63,602 nt of DNA from Acidimicrobiaceae bacterium. GTDB taxonomy: Bacteria; Actinomycetota; Acidimicrobiia; Acidimicrobiales; RAAP-2. The notes beneath the pieces were generated by a model that saw only the letters and a list, made by a program, of their open reading frames with translations, ran no database searches and was not told the origin of the DNA. Where the stretch lies: NCBI GenBank assembly GCA_003155135.1, contig PMFN01000043.1:60214-123815 (forward strand), written 5' to 3'. The first letter of the stretch is position 1. Each line of letters begins with the position of its first letter. Both the position numbers and the translations under genes were made by a program. Of this stretch, positions 45,879 to 55,400 are shown one piece after another.

Positions 45879-46319
45879 TCACCCTCCCGGGTTCATGCGC
45901 TCCAGCATCGCCTGCATCTGCTGGTGAACGAGGTTCACGGCCTGCAGCGGGCGGATCATGACCCTGAACTCGACGATGTGACCCGCCTCGTTGCAGCGGA
46001 TGATGTCGACGCCGTTCACGTACTTGCCCTCGATGGTGGTCTCGAACTCGAGCACGGCGACGTCGCCGCTCGCCACGGCCTTGGTGTAGCGGAAGCTCCG
46101 GAGGCGGCCCGCCTCGTCCTTTGTGCCGTCGCTCGTCGAGTCACCCGGGAACGTCTGAGCGGCTGCCTCGAGGTACCGCGCGGTGATCGCCTTTCCCCGT
46201 TGGGGCGTGAACACGATTGGCGAGTAGAAGACCACGTCGTCGTCGAGCAGCTCGTCGAGGCCGCCTGGCAACTCCCCTCGTAGGTGCAAGTGCCACTTCG
46301 CCACCACATCGTCGATCAT
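45879..46319 (-). CDS. SnoaL/NTF2-like protein
   Basis: 146 residues from an ATG after AGGAGG. A cone-shaped NTF2-type fold: the N-terminal helix WHLHLRGELPGGLDELLDDDV, then ITARYLEAAAQTF and VAVLEFETTIEGKYVNGVDIIRC. Such proteins include polyketide cyclases, dehydratases and small isomerases, but no specific active-site set can be assigned. No neighbour in the same direction suggests a pathway. Confidence 0.75.
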   Translation of the reverse strand: MIDDVVAKWHLHLRGELPGGLDELLDDDVVFYSPIVFTPQRGKAITARYLEAAAQTFPGDSTSDGTKDEAGRLRSFRYTKAVASGDVAVLEFETTIEGKYVNGVDIIRCNEAGHIVEFRVMIRPLQAVNLVHQQMQAMLERMNPGG

Positions 46320-46726
46320 GGTTGCCTCCTGGACGTGAGATCGTACTGACGTCCCTCACGGGGCTGATGTCGGGGGATTCCGGCGTCTCCCCCGAAGGTT
46401 CGCGCTTCGCGGCCGTGCCTGACTGCGCAAAGACGGCTCCGCGCGCTACCACGGCAAGGCCGGCCGCGCTTTGCTGCAGTGCTGCAAAACCGTGCCGCCC
46501 TGGTTCTCGAACGACCAGATGATCGTAGCGAACGGGTGTGCCAACCATGGGTGGCTCCGCCACCGCACCGGAAAGGCCCTTGACCCACCACTGAAGTCAT
46601 TGCTTGCGGTCCTTGTTCGGTCAAGGCTTCGAGTGCCTGTCGAACCTTCGTCCGGGCTCACAGGGAATGGGGGGGAGCAAGCGGCTCAGTGCCCGTGCCC
46701 GTGCCCGTGCAGTACCTTTCAATGGC
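46320..46726. other. Intergenic stretch with a near-palindrome and hexamer repeats
   Basis: About 400 bases between the SnoaL-like gene and the small plus-strand gene. Open frames here look like shadows. It contains a 19-bp near-palindrome TTTGCTGCAGTGCTGCAAA (46470-46488) that could be a protein-binding site, and a tandem GTGCCC repeat at 46689-46710. Otherwise nothing is recognised. Confidence 0.5.
46689..46710. repeat. Tandem GTGCCC hexamer repeat
   Basis: Three perfect GTGCCC units and a partial fourth (GTGC), directly upstream of the small gene at 46727. A short simple repeat of this kind can vary in copy number, but its location outside any obvious promoter element gives no function. 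Confidence 0.7.
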
Positions 46727-46888
46727 ATGCAGGCAGTCGTGCTCCGAGGTCCCGCCAACACGGCCCCCGAATCGATTGTTGGTCCATTTCGTTCGAGGGG
46801 CGAGGCGGATGACTGGGCTCGCGCTCACCCGCGGGATGGCGGCTATTGCGTCGTGGAGGAACTGACAGATCCACACGACATCGACTGA
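46727..46888 (+). CDS. Small hypothetical protein, 53 aa
   Basis: MQAVVLRGPANTAPESIVGP, then FRSRGEADDWARAHPRDGGY and a VVEELTDP end: a compact soluble pattern resembling short actinobacterial proteins with a GPF...EA..WA....YVVEEL layout. Start chosen at the ATG at 46727; an ATG five bases upstream is out of frame. Function unknown. Confidence 0.5.
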   Translation: MQAVVLRGPANTAPESIVGPFRSRGEADDWARAHPRDGGYCVVEELTDPHDID

Positions 46889-47019
46889 TCGTCACCTTCT
46901 TCGTTCGGCCCGGCACGAGACGCGGCTCCTCATGTCGTCCGCCGGTGCCGCAGGTCGCTCCGGCGGGCAAATCCCCTGGTCGCCTACGGTAGTGCGGTGC
47001 AGCTGGCAGGAGGGCTCCA

Positions 47020-50000
47020 TTGACCACGCAGAACGTGGCGATCCTGTTCACCGACATCGTCGGCTCGACGGAATTGTCCCAGCGCCTGTCCCCCGAAGTG
47101 GCTGACGAGGTTCGTCGGAGCCACTTTTCCATCCTGCGCCAGGCGGTCGCCGAGGCCGATGGCACGGAGGTGAAGAACCTCGGAGACGGCCTCATGGTGG
47201 TCTTCGCGTCGACGTCCGCGGCACTCGGGTGCGCGGTGGCGATGCAACAGGGCGTCGAACAGGCCAACCGAGCCGGCCGAGAGGCGGTCGGCCTGCGCGT
47301 GGGGCTGAGTGGCGGGGAGGTCACCAAGGAAGACGACGATTATTTCGGGGACCCGGTTGTCGAAGCGGCCCGACTCTGTGCCCTGTGCGACAGCGGACAG
47401 GTCCTTGCCGCAAACATCGTGCGGCTGATGGCCGGTCGCCGCAGTCGACACGAGTGCCGGTCGCTGGGGAACCTCGCCCTGAAGGGCCTGCCCGATCCGG
47501 TGGCAACCGTTGAAGTGCTCTGGGAGCCGCTCGGGAATGCCTGGGCCGGGACCATTCCCCTCCCCGGGCGCCTCGTCGCGCGCCCGACCACCGGCGTGGT
47601 TGGCCGGGAGGTCGAGCTGGCGTCGATCACCGGTGCACTCAAACGCGTGGCCTCGGGCGGGGGCCGCGAGATCCTTCTCGTCGCGGGTGAGGCGGGCCTC
47701 GGAAAGACCACGCTGGTCGGCGAAGCGGCACGAGCGGGCTTCGACGCTGGAGCATGCGTCCTCTTCGGCCATTGTGAAGAGGACCTCGCCACCCCCTACC
47801 AACTCTTTGCCGAGGCCCTCGGCCACTACGTGACCCAAGCACCCGAAGAGCGGCTTCTCGCCCACGTCGCCACCCACGGCTCGGAGCTCTCTCGACTCGT
47901 CCCGGCGCTGGCCAGCCGCATCCCCGACCTGCCGTCGTCCAGGGCCACCGATTCTGACACCGAGCGGTTCCTGCTCCTCGCTGCCGCGGTGGGGCTGCTC
48001 GTCGAGATCTCCGAGGTCCAGCCCGTCGTCATCGTGCTCGACGACATCCAATGGGCCGACAACGCGAGCCTGCAGCTGCTGCGCCACATCGCTGCAGCCG
48101 AGCAGGCGATGCGGGTGCTCATCCTTGGGACGTATCGAGACACCGAGCTGTCCCTAGGTCACCCGCTCACCGACACACTGGCAACCCTGCACCGCCAGAG
48201 CGGAATCTCGCGCGTCGAACTCGCCGGACTCGACGACCGCGGCGTCGTATCGTTCCTGGAAGCGGCTGCCGGCCAGACCCTCGACGATGCTGCCGTGGAG
48301 CTCGCACACGCCATCTACCGCGAAACTGACGGCAACCCCTTCTTCGTCGGCGAGGTACTGCGCCATCTGTCCGAGACCGGCGCCATTTACCAGGGCGCCG
48401 ACGGCACGTGGCTCGCCAGGGAGTCGTTGGACCAGATGGCCATGCCTGAGAGCGTGCGCCTGGTCATCGGGGGTCGGGTCGGTCGGCTGGGCTCCGACGC
48501 CGGCAAGGTGCTGGCGGTGGCGTCGGTCATCGGACGCGACTTCGATCTCGACCTCCTCGCACGCGCCACCACGACCAGTGAGGACGACGTGCTCGATATC
48601 CTCGATGCCGCCGCCGCCGCCGCTCTCGTCCGCGAGCTCAACGGGGTGCCGGGTCGCTACAACTTCTCGCACGCCCTCATCCAGCGCACGCTCTACGAGG
48701 ATTTGGGCGCCACCCGGCGAGCCCGGGCGCACCGACAGGCGGCAGAGGCATTGGAAGAGCTGTGCGGCGACGAACCGGGAGCCCGAGTGGGTGAGTTGGC
48801 ACGCCACTGGCTCGCCGCCACGCAGCCCATCGACCTGACAAAGGCCATCGGCTACTCCCGGCACGCGGGTGATGCCGCGCTGGCTGCCCTCGCCCCTGCG
48901 GACGCGCTTCGCTATTACGCGCAGGCCATCGACCTTTACCCTCGTGACGTCGACCCCGACCCGGTGCTTGCCCTCGACCTGGCCATCGGGCTCGGCACTG
49001 CCCAGCGCCAGACGGGCGAGCCACGATTCCGGGAGACCCTTCTCGATGCTGCCCTTCGGGCTGCCGCCATGGGCGACACCGGGCGGCTCGTCGCCGCCGC
49101 GCTCGCCAATGACCGCGGCTGGTACAGCTCCGTCGGGGTCATCGACAACGAGAAGGTGGCGGTACTCCAACTCGCGCTCGACCGCCTCCCCGGCGACCAC
49201 GTCGACCGGGCGTTGCTGCTCGCGAACCTCTGCAGTGAACTGACCTACGGGAGTCCGCTCGATCGCCGCCAGGAGCTCGCCTCTGAGGCCCTGGCCATTG
49301 CCGAGTCGTCTGAAGACGACGTCTGCGTGGTGCGGGTCCTCAACCACATCTGCTTTCCCCTCTACGTGCCCCAGCTGCTCGACCAGTTGCTGCTCCGCAC
49401 CGCGGAGGCCTTGCGGCGCGCCGAGTTGATCGGAGACGCCCACCTGCACTACTGGGCGGCCTACTGGCGGGCCTGCGTCGTCCCACTCGCCGGGGACATC
49501 GACGAGCTCGACCGCTGCGCTGCAGTCATGCGATCGCTCGTCGAGCGACTCGACCAGCCGATGCTGCACTGGTCGTTCTTGATGCTGAGGACGCACCGTG
49601 CGCTCATCGCGGGCGACACCGATGAAGCCGAGCGCCTCGCGAGCGAATGTCTCGCTATCGGCACGGACAGCGGACAGCCCGATGCCGACGCCATCTTCGC
49701 CGTGCAGCTCCTGGGCGTGAAGGGCCAACGGGGAACCACCGGCGACCTGATCCCGGTCATCGAACAGATCGGGACCGACATGCCGGACATGGCGCAGGCG
49801 GCGATCGACAGCGCATTGGCTATCGCGTACGTGGAAGAGCGTCGGCTCGAAGATGCCCACCGCGTGCTCGCCAAGTTCGCCGACGGCGGCTTCGAGTTGC
49901 CGCCCGACTCGGTGTGGCTGTTGTCGATCGCCACCTATGCCGACGTCGCGATCGCCTGCCGGGACCGCGAAATGGCCGGACCACTGTTTGACCTGCTCGC

Positions 50001-50331
50001 TCCGTTCGCCGGCCAGTTGTCGACCAACGGCGGCGCCACGGTCGACGGTCCCGTGAGCCACTTCCTCGGCGGTCTTTGCACCGTGCTCGGGCGCTACGAC
50101 GATGCAGCTTCGTATTTCTCGGAGGCCGCCGTGTTCAACGAGAGGGCCGGGGCCACCTACTTCGCTGCCCAGACCGACCTCCTCTGGGGTCAGATGCTGG
50201 CCGAACGCGGAGCTGCGGACGACATCGAGAAGGCACGAACGCTGCTCGAGAGGGCGTGCACCCTTGCTACGACCCACGGGTACGGGGGCATCGAGTGGCG
50301 CTCGACGCTAGCGCTCCGAGATCTCGGCTGA
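47020..50331 (+). CDS. Adenylate/guanylate cyclase-AAA ATPase regulator
   Basis: 1103 residues from a TTG after GGAGGG. Residues 1-180 are a class III cyclase domain: Asp12 in FTDIVGST and Asp56 in LGDGLMVVF are the metal ligands, with Lys52 at the adenine position, but the transition-state Asn is replaced (VVEAARL, a Glu). Residues about 205-500 are an AAA/STAND ATPase (Walker A AGEAGLGKTTLVG, Walker B VVIVLDDIQWADN). The rest is helical, TPR-like. No LuxR-type HTH at the end. Likely a signal-sensing regulator or effector; cyclase activity is doubtful. Confidence 0.87.
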   Translation: MTTQNVAILFTDIVGSTELSQRLSPEVADEVRRSHFSILRQAVAEADGTEVKNLGDGLMVVFASTSAALGCAVAMQQGVEQANRAGREAVGLRVGLSGGEVTKEDDDYFGDPVVEAARLCALCDSGQVLAANIVRLMAGRRSRHECRSLGNLALKGLPDPVATVEVLWEPLGNAWAGTIPLPGRLVARPTTGVVGREVELASITGALKRVASGGGREILLVAGEAGLGKTTLVGEAARAGFDAGACVLFGHCEEDLATPYQLFAEALGHYVTQAPEERLLAHVATHGSELSRLVPALASRIPDLPSSRATDSDTERFLLLAAAVGLLVEISEVQPVVIVLDDIQWADNASLQLLRHIAAAEQAMRVLILGTYRDTELSLGHPLTDTLATLHRQSGISRVELAGLDDRGVVSFLEAAAGQTLDDAAVELAHAIYRETDGNPFFVGEVLRHLSETGAIYQGADGTWLARESLDQMAMPESVRLVIGGRVGRLGSDAGKVLAVASVIGRDFDLDLLARATTTSEDDVLDILDAAAAAALVRELNGVPGRYNFSHALIQRTLYEDLGATRRARAHRQAAEALEELCGDEPGARVGELARHWLAATQPIDLTKAIGYSRHAGDAALAALAPADALRYYAQAIDLYPRDVDPDPVLALDLAIGLGTAQRQTGEPRFRETLLDAALRAAAMGDTGRLVAAALANDRGWYSSVGVIDNEKVAVLQLALDRLPGDHVDRALLLANLCSELTYGSPLDRRQELASEALAIAESSEDDVCVVRVLNHICFPLYVPQLLDQLLLRTAEALRRAELIGDAHLHYWAAYWRACVVPLAGDIDELDRCAAVMRSLVERLDQPMLHWSFLMLRTHRALIAGDTDEAERLASECLAIGTDSGQPDADAIFAVQLLGVKGQRGTTGDLIPVIEQIGTDMPDMAQAAIDSALAIAYVEERRLEDAHRVLAKFADGGFELPPDSVWLLSIATYADVAIACRDREMAGPLFDLLAPFAGQLSTNGGATVDGPVSHFLGGLCTVLGRYDDAASYFSEAAVFNERAGATYFAAQTDLLWGQMLAERGAADDIEKARTLLERACTLATTHGYGGIEWRSTLALRDLG

Positions 50332-50373
50332 CGTGCAGGCGGGCCGGCCACACGGTGCCGTGAGGCTGTGGCT

Positions 50374-51891
50374 TCATGCCGAACCGAAGCGCTCACGGAG
50401 TTCAAACTTCAAGACCTTGCCTGCCGGGTTACGGGGAAGGATGTCGACCACCTCGACCCTCGTGGGGAGCTTGTAGCGGGCGAGGCGCTCGCCGGCGAAG
50501 CTGCGGAGATCGTCGAGCGTGACGATCGCGCCTTCGCGAGGTGCGACGACCGCGACGACCGCCTCCCCCCAACGCTCGTCAGCGATGCCGATGACGGCCA
50601 CGTCAGCCACGCCAGGATGCTCATAGAGGACGCCTTCGACTTCGGCGGGATAGACGTTCTCGCCGCCGGTAATGACCATGTCCTTCACCCGGTCAGCGAT
50701 GTAGAGGAAGCCGTCATCGTCGAGGTACCCGACGTCACCGGTGTGGAACCAGCCTTGCGTATCGATGGCCGCCGCGGTCGCGTCCGGGCGACGCCAGTAC
50801 CCCTTCATGACGTTGGGTCCGCGGGTGCACACCTCGCCATTGACCCGAGGTGAGGTGATCGGCCGGTTGGTCTCGTCAACCACGCGGATCTCGCCGAAGA
50901 GGGGGGCTCGTCCCGCAGAGCCGATCTTTTCCAGTGACCACTCCGGTGACAGGAAGCTGACCATGGGTGCGGTCTCGGTCAATCCGTAGCCCTGATTGAT
51001 GGGGACCCCTCGCCCATTGAAGAGCTTGATCAGCGGCTCGGGCACCGGGGCGCCGCCACAGACCAGCGTCCGGACGCTGGTCAGGTCGGCAGCATCGAAT
51101 TCCGGCAGCTGGCTCAGGAAGAGGAACATCGCCGGCACGCCGAACATCGTGGTGACGCCGTAACGCGAGATGTCCTCCAGGCAGGCCGACGGATCGAACA
51201 TCCGGTGCAAGACGACCTCACCACCCTTCTGCCAGGTGAGCAGCGTGGTGACGTTCAGTCCACCGATGTGGAACAGCGGGGCCACGACGAGGGTGACGTC
51301 GTTCTCGAGCACGTCGAACTGGTGGAACGCGTTGGTGTTGTTCCACCAGAGGTTCGCGTGGGTGAGCATGGCGCCCTTCGGCAGGCCGGTCGTCCCCGAC
51401 GTGTACATGATTAGCGCCACCTCGTCGGCATCCACCGGGTCTGGGGCGTCCAGTGGCTCGAGCATCGGATGGACCGGCTCCCAGCCGTTGGCCTCGCCGT
51501 CGGACAGAAATCGGCGGACCGGCAGATCGTCTCGGATCGACTCGATCACCTCTCGGTGTTGCGGGTCGGCGACGAGGGTGTGGACGCCTGCGTCGCCGAT
51601 GATGAAGATCAGCTCAGGCCCGGTCAGGCGGAAGTTGAGCGGCACGAAGATGGCGCCGAGGCGCGCCGCTGCGAACATCGTCTCGAAGAACGCCGGCTGG
51701 TTCAGGCCGATGAAGCCGACCCGGTCGCCGTGGCACACGCCACCGAGGCGGAGATGGTTTGCCAGACAGTCGATCCGGTACTGCATCTCGCCATACGACC
51801 AGGTCGTACCCTCAAACGTCAGTGCTCGTCGATTCGGCGTGGTGGCGGCCCGTGCAGCGAACCAATGGCCGAGGCTGATGTCGGGTTGCAT
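50374..51891 (-). CDS. Acyl-CoA synthetase (AMP-forming), FadD-like
   Basis: 505 residues. Activates a carboxylic acid to its CoA ester through an acyl-adenylate. IMYTSGTTGLPKGAMLTHAN is the P-loop motif, YGLTETAPMV the second, WFHTGDVGYLDDDGFLYIADR the third, and NPAGKVLKFELR holds the catalytic lysine. A TATAGAT lies seven bases before the ATG with no ribosome binding site, so the message may be leaderless. Substrate class (medium or long chain, or aromatic acid) is not fixed by sequence. Confidence 0.92.
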   Translation of the reverse strand: MQPDISLGHWFAARAATTPNRRALTFEGTTWSYGEMQYRIDCLANHLRLGGVCHGDRVGFIGLNQPAFFETMFAAARLGAIFVPLNFRLTGPELIFIIGDAGVHTLVADPQHREVIESIRDDLPVRRFLSDGEANGWEPVHPMLEPLDAPDPVDADEVALIMYTSGTTGLPKGAMLTHANLWWNNTNAFHQFDVLENDVTLVVAPLFHIGGLNVTTLLTWQKGGEVVLHRMFDPSACLEDISRYGVTTMFGVPAMFLFLSQLPEFDAADLTSVRTLVCGGAPVPEPLIKLFNGRGVPINQGYGLTETAPMVSFLSPEWSLEKIGSAGRAPLFGEIRVVDETNRPITSPRVNGEVCTRGPNVMKGYWRRPDATAAAIDTQGWFHTGDVGYLDDDGFLYIADRVKDMVITGGENVYPAEVEGVLYEHPGVADVAVIGIADERWGEAVVAVVAPREGAIVTLDDLRSFAGERLARYKLPTRVEVVDILPRNPAGKVLKFELRERFGSA

Positions 51892-52135
51892 GGCGAAAAT
51901 CTATAACGACGGTACAAGGCGGTGCCCGCTGCTGCGTCGATCCGAGCCGGACCGCGATCCCTTCTGCTGATCGAGAGAACCAAGGAAGCGAGCAGCGGCG
52001 TTGTCGATGCCTTCGCCGGATTGGCGATGGGGTAGGCACCGGAGCAGCCGCAGTTGCCATCTTGGTGAGCCGGAACTGAGTATTCGGCAAGCGGGTGGGC
52101 GAATGGACGCAGTCGAGCGTGGGTAGCGCAGACGA

Positions 52136-52738
52136 ATGCGTCGGATCACTCTTGGAATAACCCGACTCGCCGTGGCCGCCAGTGTCGGCATGGCCACACT
52201 GAGCATTGCCGCTCTCCCGGCGGGTGCGCGTGATGTGCCCGTGCGCGACCGGCTCCTCAACAAGCTCTCCATGGGTACGGCTTGGAAGACAGCGAAGGTG
52301 ACCACCCTCGCCACGCTCGACTACGCCGCCACGTGCTACGCCCACCCTCTCAGTGCGGCGAAGGGAGCGACCACCGCCTCGATCAAGTTCGTCCAGCAGG
52401 GCAATCTGCCCGAGCTTGTGGAGCAGGTGCTCGTTCCGAAGGGATCCCTGAACGCCGCTTACACGAAGGTGACTCAGGCCCTCGGGAAGTGCCCGCCCAC
52501 CGAGACGATCGGTGATGGCACGACTGCCACCTTCTCGTCGCTCTCGTTGCCCTCGATTGGGACGAACACCGCCTACCAGAGCAATATCACCAGCAGCGAT
52601 GTGAATGAGAGCCAAGCCATCATCGTCGCCAAGGTGGGCAACGACATCCTCGACCTCGGCTACGCCAACTCCGGCCCGTTGCAGCTCACGACCGTCGAGA
52701 ATTACGCGCTCATCGCCATCAGCCGCCTCGGGGGCTGA
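52136..52738 (+). CDS. Secreted protein of unknown function
   Basis: 200 residues. A 32-residue Sec signal peptide: basic MRR start, hydrophobic RLAVAASVGMATLSIAALP and cleavage near AGA-R. The mature part has two cysteines (residues 65-67 and 115 regions, likely a disulfide) and beta-rich C-terminal patterning, somewhat like mycobacterial sensor/LpqN-type domains, but the similarity is weak. Divergent from the acyl-CoA synthetase. Confidence 0.7.
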   Translation: MRRITLGITRLAVAASVGMATLSIAALPAGARDVPVRDRLLNKLSMGTAWKTAKVTTLATLDYAATCYAHPLSAAKGATTASIKFVQQGNLPELVEQVLVPKGSLNAAYTKVTQALGKCPPTETIGDGTTATFSSLSLPSIGTNTAYQSNITSSDVNESQAIIVAKVGNDILDLGYANSGPLQLTTVENYALIAISRLGG

Positions 52739-52747
52739 TCGGTGCGG

Positions 52748-54100
52748 TCACGTATCCTCGGGTGACGGTGCGCCGGCTCGCAGGTGCCCCTGGACCCGGT
52801 CGGTCAGCTCTCGTAGGTCGTCGGTCATCGAGCAGATGAGCGGTGCGGGATCCTCCAGTTCGAGCGCCATCGGGGGAAGTGCCGACAGGTCCCGTTCGAA
52901 GCGGACCCGAGCCGCATGAAGCGCAGTCTCGGGTGTCGGAGCGGGCCGCACCCGGCGCCCGGCTTCCATCACGACCCCGAGCAGTGCTTCGGCACCCCTC
53001 GGCGTGGGTTCACTGGCCAGGCCGATGCGGTCGCCACCGCGCCAGTCCCGGAAGATCTGCTTCGCTCCCGGCGACGTGGACTTGCCGGCCGAGAGCTTGG
53101 CCACCGGCCGACCCCCGTAGCTCACCAGCTTGTAGACGCTTTCGAGATAGGGGGCATCGGCGGCGGTGCTGAGCCGGGTGCCGAGGCCTGCCGCGTCGAT
53201 CGGTGCACCGGCCGCCACCAGCACGCCGAGCCGGTCCTCGTCGAGGCTCCCCGAGACGAAGATGTGGACGCGATCGAGTCCGGCCCCGTCGAGGAGCTCC
53301 CGGCTCTGGCGGCTCAGGCGGTCGAGGTCGCCGCTGTCGAGACGCACAGCTGCACGTGTCTCGAGGCCGAGTTCTTTGATGACGGTGATGGCATTGCGCA
53401 CCCCGGCCAAGGTGTCGTAGGTGTCGACGAGGAACGTGGCGCTATCGGGGAAATCCCGCCCATAGGCGCGAAACGCCTCGAGTTCGCTCTCGAACGCCTC
53501 GATGTAGCTGTGGGCCATCGTGCCGGCGGGCGGGATCCCGAAACGGCGGGAGGCCTCCACGTTGCTCGTCGCACTGAACCCGACCAGCGCCGCCGACCGG
53601 GCGGCGGCCACCCCGGCATCGAGGCCGTGCGTGCGCCGGAAGCCGAACTCGATGAGGTCGACCTTTCCTGCCGCCGCCAGGCGGCAGCGTGCCGCCTTCG
53701 ACGCGATGGCGCTCGGAAACGTCACCTGGTTGAGAAGCAGCGTCTCGACCAGCTGGGCTTCGGGAAGCGGGGCACGGACCTCGAGCAGGGGCTCTTCGGC
53801 GAACACCACGGTCCCCTCCTCGACCGCACGCACCTCACCCGTGAAGCGCAGACCTTCGAACGCGGCAAGGTCGTCGTCGCGAAAGCCGTGCTGGGCCAGG
53901 TAGGCGAGGTCGGCGGCCTCGAAGCGCAGCGATTCGAGGTGTGAGAGGCACGACTCGATGCCGACCGCCACCAGGAAGCCGCGCCGGGGGGGCAGGCGGC
54001 GCACGAAGAGGCTGAACACCGCCTCACCGGTCATCCCCCGCCGCAAATAGCTGGCCGCCATCGTGAGCTCGTACAGATCCGTCAGCAGCGCCGTCGCCAC
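52748..54100 (-). CDS. pncB: Nicotinate phosphoribosyltransferase
   Basis: 450 residues from a GTG five bases after AGGAGG; the frame extends upstream without a site. NAD salvage enzyme that makes nicotinate mononucleotide from nicotinate and PRPP. TDLYELTMAASYLRRGM at the start, EFGFRRTHGLDAGVAAARSA with the active-site His/Arg, ATFLVDTYDTLAG and VRLDSGDLDRLSRQSRELLD are family features. It converges on the secreted protein gene. Confidence 0.92.
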   Translation of the reverse strand: MATALLTDLYELTMAASYLRRGMTGEAVFSLFVRRLPPRRGFLVAVGIESCLSHLESLRFEAADLAYLAQHGFRDDDLAAFEGLRFTGEVRAVEEGTVVFAEEPLLEVRAPLPEAQLVETLLLNQVTFPSAIASKAARCRLAAAGKVDLIEFGFRRTHGLDAGVAAARSAALVGFSATSNVEASRRFGIPPAGTMAHSYIEAFESELEAFRAYGRDFPDSATFLVDTYDTLAGVRNAITVIKELGLETRAAVRLDSGDLDRLSRQSRELLDGAGLDRVHIFVSGSLDEDRLGVLVAAGAPIDAAGLGTRLSTAADAPYLESVYKLVSYGGRPVAKLSAGKSTSPGAKQIFRDWRGGDRIGLASEPTPRGAEALLGVVMEAGRRVRPAPTPETALHAARVRFERDLSALPPMALELEDPAPLICSMTDDLRELTDRVQGHLRAGAPSPEDT

Positions 54101-54296
54101 CCATCCTCCTCGCAACACGGGACGGTCGGAGCCGCCTGCCGCAGGGGTCATCTTGTCGGATCGCCACCGTCCGCGCCGTCGGTGCGCCAGTGCGCCCGTG
54201 CGCCACTGGCACGGTACCGAGAACCGGGCGCGCCACCCCGCCGAGGCCTGCGTACCCGCTCGCGGAACGGTGCAACCCACCGCTTCACGTCACCGC
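54101..54296. other. Intergenic region
   Basis: 196 bases between pncB start and the end of the DMT-type transporter gene. The open frames are basic, low-complexity and without a ribosome binding site. I see no repeat or RNA element. It probably holds the pncB promoter. Confidence 0.4.
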
Positions 54297-55172
54297 TTAG
54301 GTCGGCGACAGCTGCTTACCGCGGCGCAGCGGCTCCATCGAGGGCGGCGCCCACTTGGAGATGAGCACTACCCCGAGGGCCATCATCGCGAGGCTGAGCA
54401 CCTGGCCGGTGATCGCCGGCGCGCTGTTGTTGAGCTGCTCACCGAAGACCTCGATCCCGAGCACGATGCTGGCCAGGGGGTCGACGATGAGCACGGCGGA
54501 CTGGGACGCGGCCAAGGGCCCGACGTGGAGTGACGCCTGCAGGAGGAACGTGCCCAGCACGCCGGTGATGACCGCGCCGTAGAGGGGCCAGTGCACGAGT
54601 AACGCCAGCCATCCCTGTGCGGCCAGCAGATTCGTGGTCGCTTTCACGAAGGCAGCGTCCACCGACCAGACGAGCCCGGTGGCCGCCCCGTAGAGGGCGG
54701 CCCGGCGTGCCGGGGAACCCCGCTGTGCGAAGGCCAAAAGGATCCCGACCACCGCAGCACGGGTGAAGACCACCACCAGCCACATGCCGAGGGTGGGCAC
54801 GCGGCTCCCCTCCTTCGGTTGGGCGATGACAAGGAAGCCAGCGAGGCCGCCGCAGATAAGCAGGGCGGCCAACCACGACCGACCCGGGATACGGTCGTGG
54901 AGCCAAACCTGGCGCAGGCCGAGGGTGAAGACGAGCTCGGTCACGAGCAGCGGCTGCACGACGGCCAACGTGCCGAAATAGAGCGCACCGGCCGAGAACA
55001 GCAGGGTGCCGACGAGGAAGGCACCCCCGAGGAGCCAGAGCGGCTGGCGGATCAGGAACCACGCCACCTTGACGACACCCTTGTCGGGCGGTGCATCGAT
55101 GTTGGCCAGACGCTGGAGCACGGCACTGCACCCGTTGCAGAACGCCGAGAGCAGCGCCAAGAACGCGCTCAT
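54297..55172 (-). CDS. DMT-type transporter (EamA/NIPA-like)
   Basis: 291 residues, about nine to ten helices. Drug/metabolite-transporter fold: SAFLALLSAFCNGCSAVLQR at the start, a repeated half with VVQPLLVTELVFTLGLRQVW and SQSAVLIVDPLASIVLGIEVFGE. The ATG overlaps the stop of the small membrane protein (ATGA), and the run continues upstream to the lysyltransferase/phosphoesterase gene. This suggests export or flipping of something related to lysinylated lipid or a metal; the substrate is unknown. Confidence 0.83.
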   Translation of the reverse strand: MSAFLALLSAFCNGCSAVLQRLANIDAPPDKGVVKVAWFLIRQPLWLLGGAFLVGTLLFSAGALYFGTLAVVQPLLVTELVFTLGLRQVWLHDRIPGRSWLAALLICGGLAGFLVIAQPKEGSRVPTLGMWLVVVFTRAAVVGILLAFAQRGSPARRAALYGAATGLVWSVDAAFVKATTNLLAAQGWLALLVHWPLYGAVITGVLGTFLLQASLHVGPLAASQSAVLIVDPLASIVLGIEVFGEQLNNSAPAITGQVLSLAMMALGVVLISKWAPPSMEPLRRGKQLSPT

Positions 55173-55366
55173 GAGAACGCCGGGGTGCAGGTGGCGGCCG
55201 TGACGATGACTACGAGCCCGAGGCTCGTGGGCAGCCCCACCAGGAGCTGGAGTTTCCAATCTCCGATGTACCAGCCGATGCTGAGGACGAGCGTGACGGC
55301 CGCCACGAGAATCACCGCCGGAGGGAACCAACCCGAGACGCTCGAGACGTTGACGCCGATCAACAC
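55169..55366 (-). CDS. Small two-helix membrane protein of the lysS operon
   Basis: About 65 residues from a GTG at 55366 with GAGGACC upstream; a TTG one codon inside is possible. Two helices (WFPPAVILVAAVTLVLSIGW and LLVGLPTSLGLVVIVTAATC) separated by YIGDWKLQ. It lies 34 bases after the phosphoesterase/lysyltransferase gene and overlaps the DMT-type gene by four bases. Function unknown; possibly a subunit of a transporter complex. Confidence 0.6.
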   Translation of the reverse strand: MLIGVNVSSVSGWFPPAVILVAAVTLVLSIGWYIGDWKLQLLVGLPTSLGLVVIVTAATCTPAFS

Positions 55367-55400
55367 CGGTGCCGGGTCCTCGCGGCGCCGGGTGACCGGT

